From: Omphiscola glabra | Taxonomy: Eukaryota; Mollusca; Gastropoda; Lymnaeidae | Direction: 5' to 3' | Assembly: GCA_964017045.1 (NCBI GenBank) | Contig: OZ024808.1 | Span: forward strand, 18,407,284-18,471,283 | DNA: 64,000 bases | Shown here: positions 59,170 through 64,000 of the stretch, in pieces | How positions within the stretch are numbered: the stretch's first letter is position 1 | Layout: each line of letters opens with the position of its first letter | Notes under the pieces: generated by a model | What the model was told of the DNA's origin: nothing | Seen by the model: only the letters and a program-made list of their open reading frames with translations | The model's database searches: none | Program-made: the position numbers and the translations under genes

Positions 59170-60950
59170 AATAACTAGTACTAATCAGTTAAATCCATTT
59201 TTTTTCAAAAGTAACACAATAGTACAAACTCAAATTGTCCAAAAAATGTCTTTACTAAATGATAATTGAAAAGATTTTTTCTTATTTTTTTTTAATACTA
59301 TCTACCTAGAAATTGGTTTATTAAAGGGCTTATTGGTTGTATAAAACTAAATATTCTTGAATTCATACCGATAAGCCCCCAGTTAAGAGAAATTAGCCAG
59401 GTTGAAAATATTCATTGACCTCTTTCACCAGATATTCTTTGGGATTAAAAAAAAAAAGAAAGCTGCAGTTCTACCAATTCAGTTACAGCTTGAATAAAAC
59501 CTGGACTTGCAGAAACAAAGCACTTTTTAAAAAAATATTGTTCACAAATTTAACATTTAGAATTGGTGGTTATATTTTAAACATCAACTTATTTCAAGTT
59601 TAATCAATTTAGTTCATTTTTATTTTTGTAGAGGAGTTAAAAATTGTATCAGTAATAATAAGTCATCAATCACAAACTATTGTCTCAATCAAAATAAAAC
59701 AAAAAAGTATTTCCTGTCTCAAAATACAAGAATAACAATTTACATGCAATTGCAAAAAGTCGTAAATAAGTCAATTGTAGAATAAATTAATTATTTCTTT
59801 TACATAAAGCTTGAGCAGTCCTAAGCTTATGTTGAACTGAATAAAGCTGAATTCAAATTATTTTAGAATATGTGGATAGTTAATCTAAGATGATCTGTAT
59901 CTAGGTGGACAAAGAAGAATTAACGTGGTACTATTACAAATACTTGTTTTTGACTGAAGAGATGTAGGATTTTGAAAACGCCGAAAAATACAGTTTGTGG
60001 GGAACAAAATAGTATTGTTATTTGGAAAAACAAATTCTATACTCAGATTCTGAATGACAAGTTAACCCATATGAGAACCCCAAGCCTCAAACACAATATG
60101 ATGATCTAGTCGAGTTAATAAATAGCTACTTTATCTATAACACATCGATAATTTTAAATTTAAATAAAGACTTTAAACGATGATCAGTAAATTTTCAAAC
60201 TCGGCACCATTCACACTCTTTACGGGTTGCATTAAGATGTCTGTACTAAATCAAGCAGTCCACAGCTTCTAGCCGATTTAATGTTGTAGTGACTTTATCA
60301 ACAAGAATTCAATTAACGAATAGGCACAAAATGATCCTAAGTAATTTTCAAAAACTAAAACTGGATTAACATCAAATTTTTCAGGTTCTGAGCGTATACC
60401 ATCTGTAGAGGTATGGTTGGTTAGTTCAATTCTCACCATAAGCATTCCAGTCGAGGGCGACTCATAGATAGTGATGCTATTTTTTTTCCTTCATTATTAT
60501 AATGTCCCTGCCTGAAATCTGAAATCCACAGACAGAATGGTTGTTGGGAGCTTAATTATTTATTGAAAGAGATAAACCACTGCAGACAAAGCACTGTTAA
60601 GAAACCGTTGAGTCAACAAAATCAACGAGTATCAATACACACAAATGAGCAAATTTTTTTTTAAAAAATGGATGTCAACACAATTTCAAAAGTCCTAAAG
60701 GATTGTGTTGAGAGAAAAATAAGTATAGTACTATACTCATAGAATGGCACATCCTGATATAATAACAAACAAAGATAGATCACTTCAGGTCACACCAGAT
60801 GAGTATAAATTATATGTACCGGTACTTGCTTATAATTAATAAGTAATGATGTACATGGAAAATGTCACGCATGCTGATGTAAAAGTTTTGTTCGTATTGC
60901 AGGCAAGAAAAACAGAAATAAATTAATAAAATGAATTGAGCTTGTAACAT
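59170..60950. other. AT-rich region with no supported gene
   Basis: I see no exon, RNA gene or repeat of known family on either strand. Confidence 0.35.
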
Positions 60951-60954
60951 ATGT

Positions 60955-61047
60955 TATTAGGTACTTTTCAACTGTCATTAGGTACTTGACATCTCAACTG
61001 TCATTAGGTACTTGACATCTCAACTGTCATTAGGTACTTGACATTTC
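60955..61047. repeat. Tandem repeat, 26-bp unit, three to four copies
   Basis: CTCAACTGTCATTAGGTACT plus TGACAT is repeated. Confidence 0.85.
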
Positions 61048-61420
61048 AACACTTGGAACAATGAAAGAATACCCATACTAAAAATACAGTGCATTAATTT
61101 TTTTGTTTAACTCTCATTCAATGAACATTAAATGAGTTCAATTTCTACTAGCAATGTGACACGGGCCACAATGCAAAGAACAATCAAATCAGACAGTCAC
61201 TAAATCTCTTCATACACCTTAAACATCATAGGTGAATGTACCATATATTATAAAATTATTAGCTTATGGTTAGAAAGGAAAAAAAGTTTTTTTTTAAAAA
61301 TATAATTACTAAAAAACTATACCTTAGAAACTAATGAATAAAATATTATTTAAAACTAAACTATATTTTAAAAAAGGCAATGTAAGAAGAAAATTACAAA
61401 TATAGAGATTCAGTGACCTT

Positions 61421-61452
<32 letters not shown>

Positions 61453-61597
61453 GGTCAGTGACCTTTTTGTAAAAAAATGTTTAGAAAACTAAATACAACT
61501 TGAAGTTCTTGATTTTTTTTCCATGTTTCTATCAGGCACTTAACAAGAAAATCGAAACAACCTTGATGGCGACAGAGATTTTTTATGTTGTTGCTTG

Positions 61598-62345
61598 GTT
61601 TGGTTTTAGAAGTAATCTGAGATGAGATGACAACTGTACTGTCACTAAGTGATTTGCTATACACCCATACCTCGCTTTACGGCCTAGATACGTTCCGGAA
61701 AAGTTGGCCGTAAAGCGAAATGCCTTATAATGAATCAATAATTTTGATATAAACCCATACAAATTTAATTTGATCTGTTCCAATTTTTGTATAAAATAAT
61801 ATAGTCGTTAGTTCATAAATCATTTTATTCTTTTCATTTCCTATAAAAAATAAAAGTACAAAACATTGTAATAGTAAACAGAAATTAAAAAAATAAACAT
61901 ATAAATTAAAAAACAAAAGAAATCATATGCACATATTTATACATAAAATAAAATTCACCAATTAATCCAAACAAACAAAACAGAAACAAAACCCAACCAG
62001 AAAGGAAACAGGAACAAACACGTCAACTTACTGAGTCACAGGATATGAATAAGGTGGGATAGCACAGGAAATAAGCCAGACTAAGGTGGGATAGCACAGG
62101 AAATAAGGCAGACTACTAAAGCAGAGCCGCCTACGGGGAGAAGCTGAAACTAAAGAGAGGGTAAATATTGGCCGTATAATGAAACATCGTGGGCCGTAAA
62201 CCGAAAAAGTGCCATAATTTAAAAAGGCCGTAATAGCGAAATGCCGTATAAAGAGCGGCCGTATAGCGAGGTATAGGTGTACTGGTTTTAGGAGTAATCT
62301 GAGATGAGATGACAACTGTACTGTCACTCAGTGATATGCTATACT
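61598..62345. repeat. Direct repeats of about 60 bp flanking a Tigger-like element
   Basis: GGTTTTAGAAGTAATCTGAG to GTGATTTGCTATA (61600-61661) recurs at 62284-62345 with about four changes (GGTTTTAGGAGTAATCTGAG to GTGATATGCTATA). The element at 61662-62279 sits exactly between the two copies. Confidence 0.88.
61662..62279. mobile_element. Tigger/mariner-like MITE, TA-flanked
   Basis: The ends are CACCCATACCTCGCTTTACG and CGTATAGCGAGGTATAGGTG. TA flanks both ends. Further GGCCGTAAAGCGAAATGCC and GGCCGTAATAGCGAAATGCC words pair inside. It is 618 bp with no transposase; a CAGACTA.AAGGTGGGATAGCACAGG doublet lies at 62048-62115. Confidence 0.75.
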
Positions 62346-62349
62346 GATT

Positions 62350-63520
62350 TCAAAAGCTATGCCAAGAGTTAAAGCAGAGAGCAAATTTCTCAGGTGGTTA
62401 TAATGGAAAATTCAGAACTAATTTTTAAAACACTTTAAACAAACAAATATCTAAAAAACATTTCTATTGTAAGATGTATCTCCAAAGTTAACTTTAAAAA
62501 AAATCATCCTTTGTATATTACACTGCTGACACACTAACTTAAAGTTTTGAAAATACCAGGACTTTTGTCAACTCAGCAATAGGTGTCTGGACTAAGACTA
62601 AAACAACAACAACATTAAACATACTGATGTATTATTATAACCTTTTATTTGTGCTTTCATGTCATCACCTTCGCATTGTATAAACCTTTACCTGTTAGGC
62701 TTACAGAAAATTCACAATTTTTCTTTCCCCCAAGTGTCTGCTTTCTGAATAAGTATGTCATGCAAATAAATATGAAGAAATAGGTTATTCTAAAAATATT
62801 TCTACATGAACATATGACAATGTGTGTAAATAGAATCATAAGATTAATTTTGTAAATAGACTCAATTATATTTTACAGCACAATATTCCTAAATAGAACC
62901 AAAATTTAAAAGCAATCAAGTTATATAAGAAAATATAGAAATCCAACTGAAACTTTGTGAATGAATTCCACATATGAACTATTCAATAATTATAAAACAA
63001 TGTTTGATTAAAATAAAATGGAACATAATAAAAAAAGTATTTTTCATCAGGTAAGAATTCTTTTTTCTATAAAATTAGACTTGAAGTTTAAAGCTCAATG
63101 TTCAAGCAATAATAACAAGGAATTTATTCTTACGATACAGTTATTTTTTATTAGCTGATATCATTTAATCAATACTGGCATTGCAAGATTGGAAATATCA
63201 AACAAACTAAATTAATTCATTGTAGAATTAACTAAAATTTACATCAAAACATTCACTCCTGTTAATTGTGACTGTTGTGAGAAATGATAGGGCAGTCTAT
63301 GGGCTGAACTGACCACGGAATCTAACAAACAACACTTGTCTAATGCTACAAAAGATTTGCCCCAAGATTTGGGTTAAGACATCGCAACAGTTACACAACT
63401 TTGAAGCAACAATTAAAGAACTTTGAATGAACAACACCAGAATGTTGCTGGTCTCATTAAATGATAGGGACGCCAAATTCTTCCTTAGAGCCCTAGAATT
63501 TGTGTTCTATAACAAAATGT
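62350..63520. other. AT-rich region with no supported gene
   Basis: No exon or known repeat was seen on either strand. Confidence 0.35.
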
Positions 63521-63524
63521 GGGT

Positions 63525-63715
63525 CAACCGCACAGTTGTATGGAGAGCTGAAGAAAGTCACAATTATCCACAACTACACAGTTGTATGGAGAGCTAAGGA
63601 AAGTCACATTTATCCACAACTACACAGTTGTATTGAGAGCTAAGGAAAGTCACATTTATCCACAACTACACAGTTGTATGGAGAGCTAAGGAAAGTCACA
63701 TTTATCCACAATATT
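63525..63715. repeat. Minisatellite, 46-bp unit, four copies
   Basis: ACACAGTTGTATGGAGAGCT, AAGGAAAGTCACATTTATCC and ACAACT are repeated four times. Confidence 0.9.
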
Positions 63716-64000
63716 TCACCTAGGATGCACCATGTAGGCACTGCACAGATTAATAGTCTGATTGGACAGATTCTGCAAAGATATACAACCCTCACATGCC
63801 AACTCTGTCAGAGCTTTACACAAAACATTCAGTACTGTATAATAAAATCTGGACAGCTGAGTGAGAAATCAAGTGTTGAATAACCTCTCCACAAGAAGTT
63901 GAGATCACAAATAAAGTGAAATCCTCTTCAAGTCAAAGTGCAAGTGATTATACATTAAAATAAAACACCAAGAATAACAAAAAATGTAGAGTGTAATCAA

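Overview
This window is nuclear DNA of an animal. Genes are split by AT-rich GT..AG introns, there are no bacterial-style operons, and decayed CR1/RTE-type retrotransposon pieces, many short DNA-transposon derivatives (MITEs) and many minisatellites lie between and inside the genes. Gene families and repeat types (including SPIN-like hAT elements, which are known from a pond snail) fit a lophotrochozoan, most likely a gastropod mollusc. That species-level guess is inference only.

Four gene loci can be supported, all read exon by exon with compatible splice phases. (1) 1-1882, minus: the 5' part of ABCF1, with the lysine/acid-rich N-terminus and the conserved segment just before the first ABC domain; the rest lies off the left edge. 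(2) 13603-17559, minus: four consecutive internal exons of a protein that looks like the CpeT/CpcT fold family, known mainly as cyanobacterial phycobilin lyases; both gene ends are unplaced. (3) 22238-25150, minus: an NKRF-like locus in which the XRN2-binding XTBD module and the dsRBD/G-patch/R3H body lie in two separate ORFs about 94 nt apart in a plausible spliced transcript. (4) 36078-53953, plus: an apparently near-complete 22-exon FIRRM (C1orf112) gene of roughly 928 codons, the partner of FIGNL1 in RAD51 removal and crosslink repair.

The rest is mostly repeats. 2.5-13.5 kb is packed with MITEs (four copies of one hAT-like family, a TA-flanked element, two palindromic families, one nested inside the other) and CR1 fragments. 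16.5-17.4 kb is a Tigger/pogo-like element inside an intron of gene 2. 25.2-35.3 kb is gene-free and holds MITEs, a second CR1 3' end and a 66-bp minisatellite. The FIRRM introns carry at least seven unrelated tandem arrays, one of which duplicates a splice acceptor. 54-64 kb has a SPIN-like hAT copy with a perfect 8-bp target duplication, a 45-bp array, a Tigger-like element between 60-bp direct repeats, and AT-rich sequence with no recognisable coding exon.

The genes are housekeeping nuclear genes (translation/ribosome, rRNA processing, recombination). Nothing suggests that they work as a cluster. The best leads are the CpeT-like animal gene, the split XTBD/NKRF locus, the reiterated splice acceptor in FIRRM and the palindromic elements with 9-bp target duplications.
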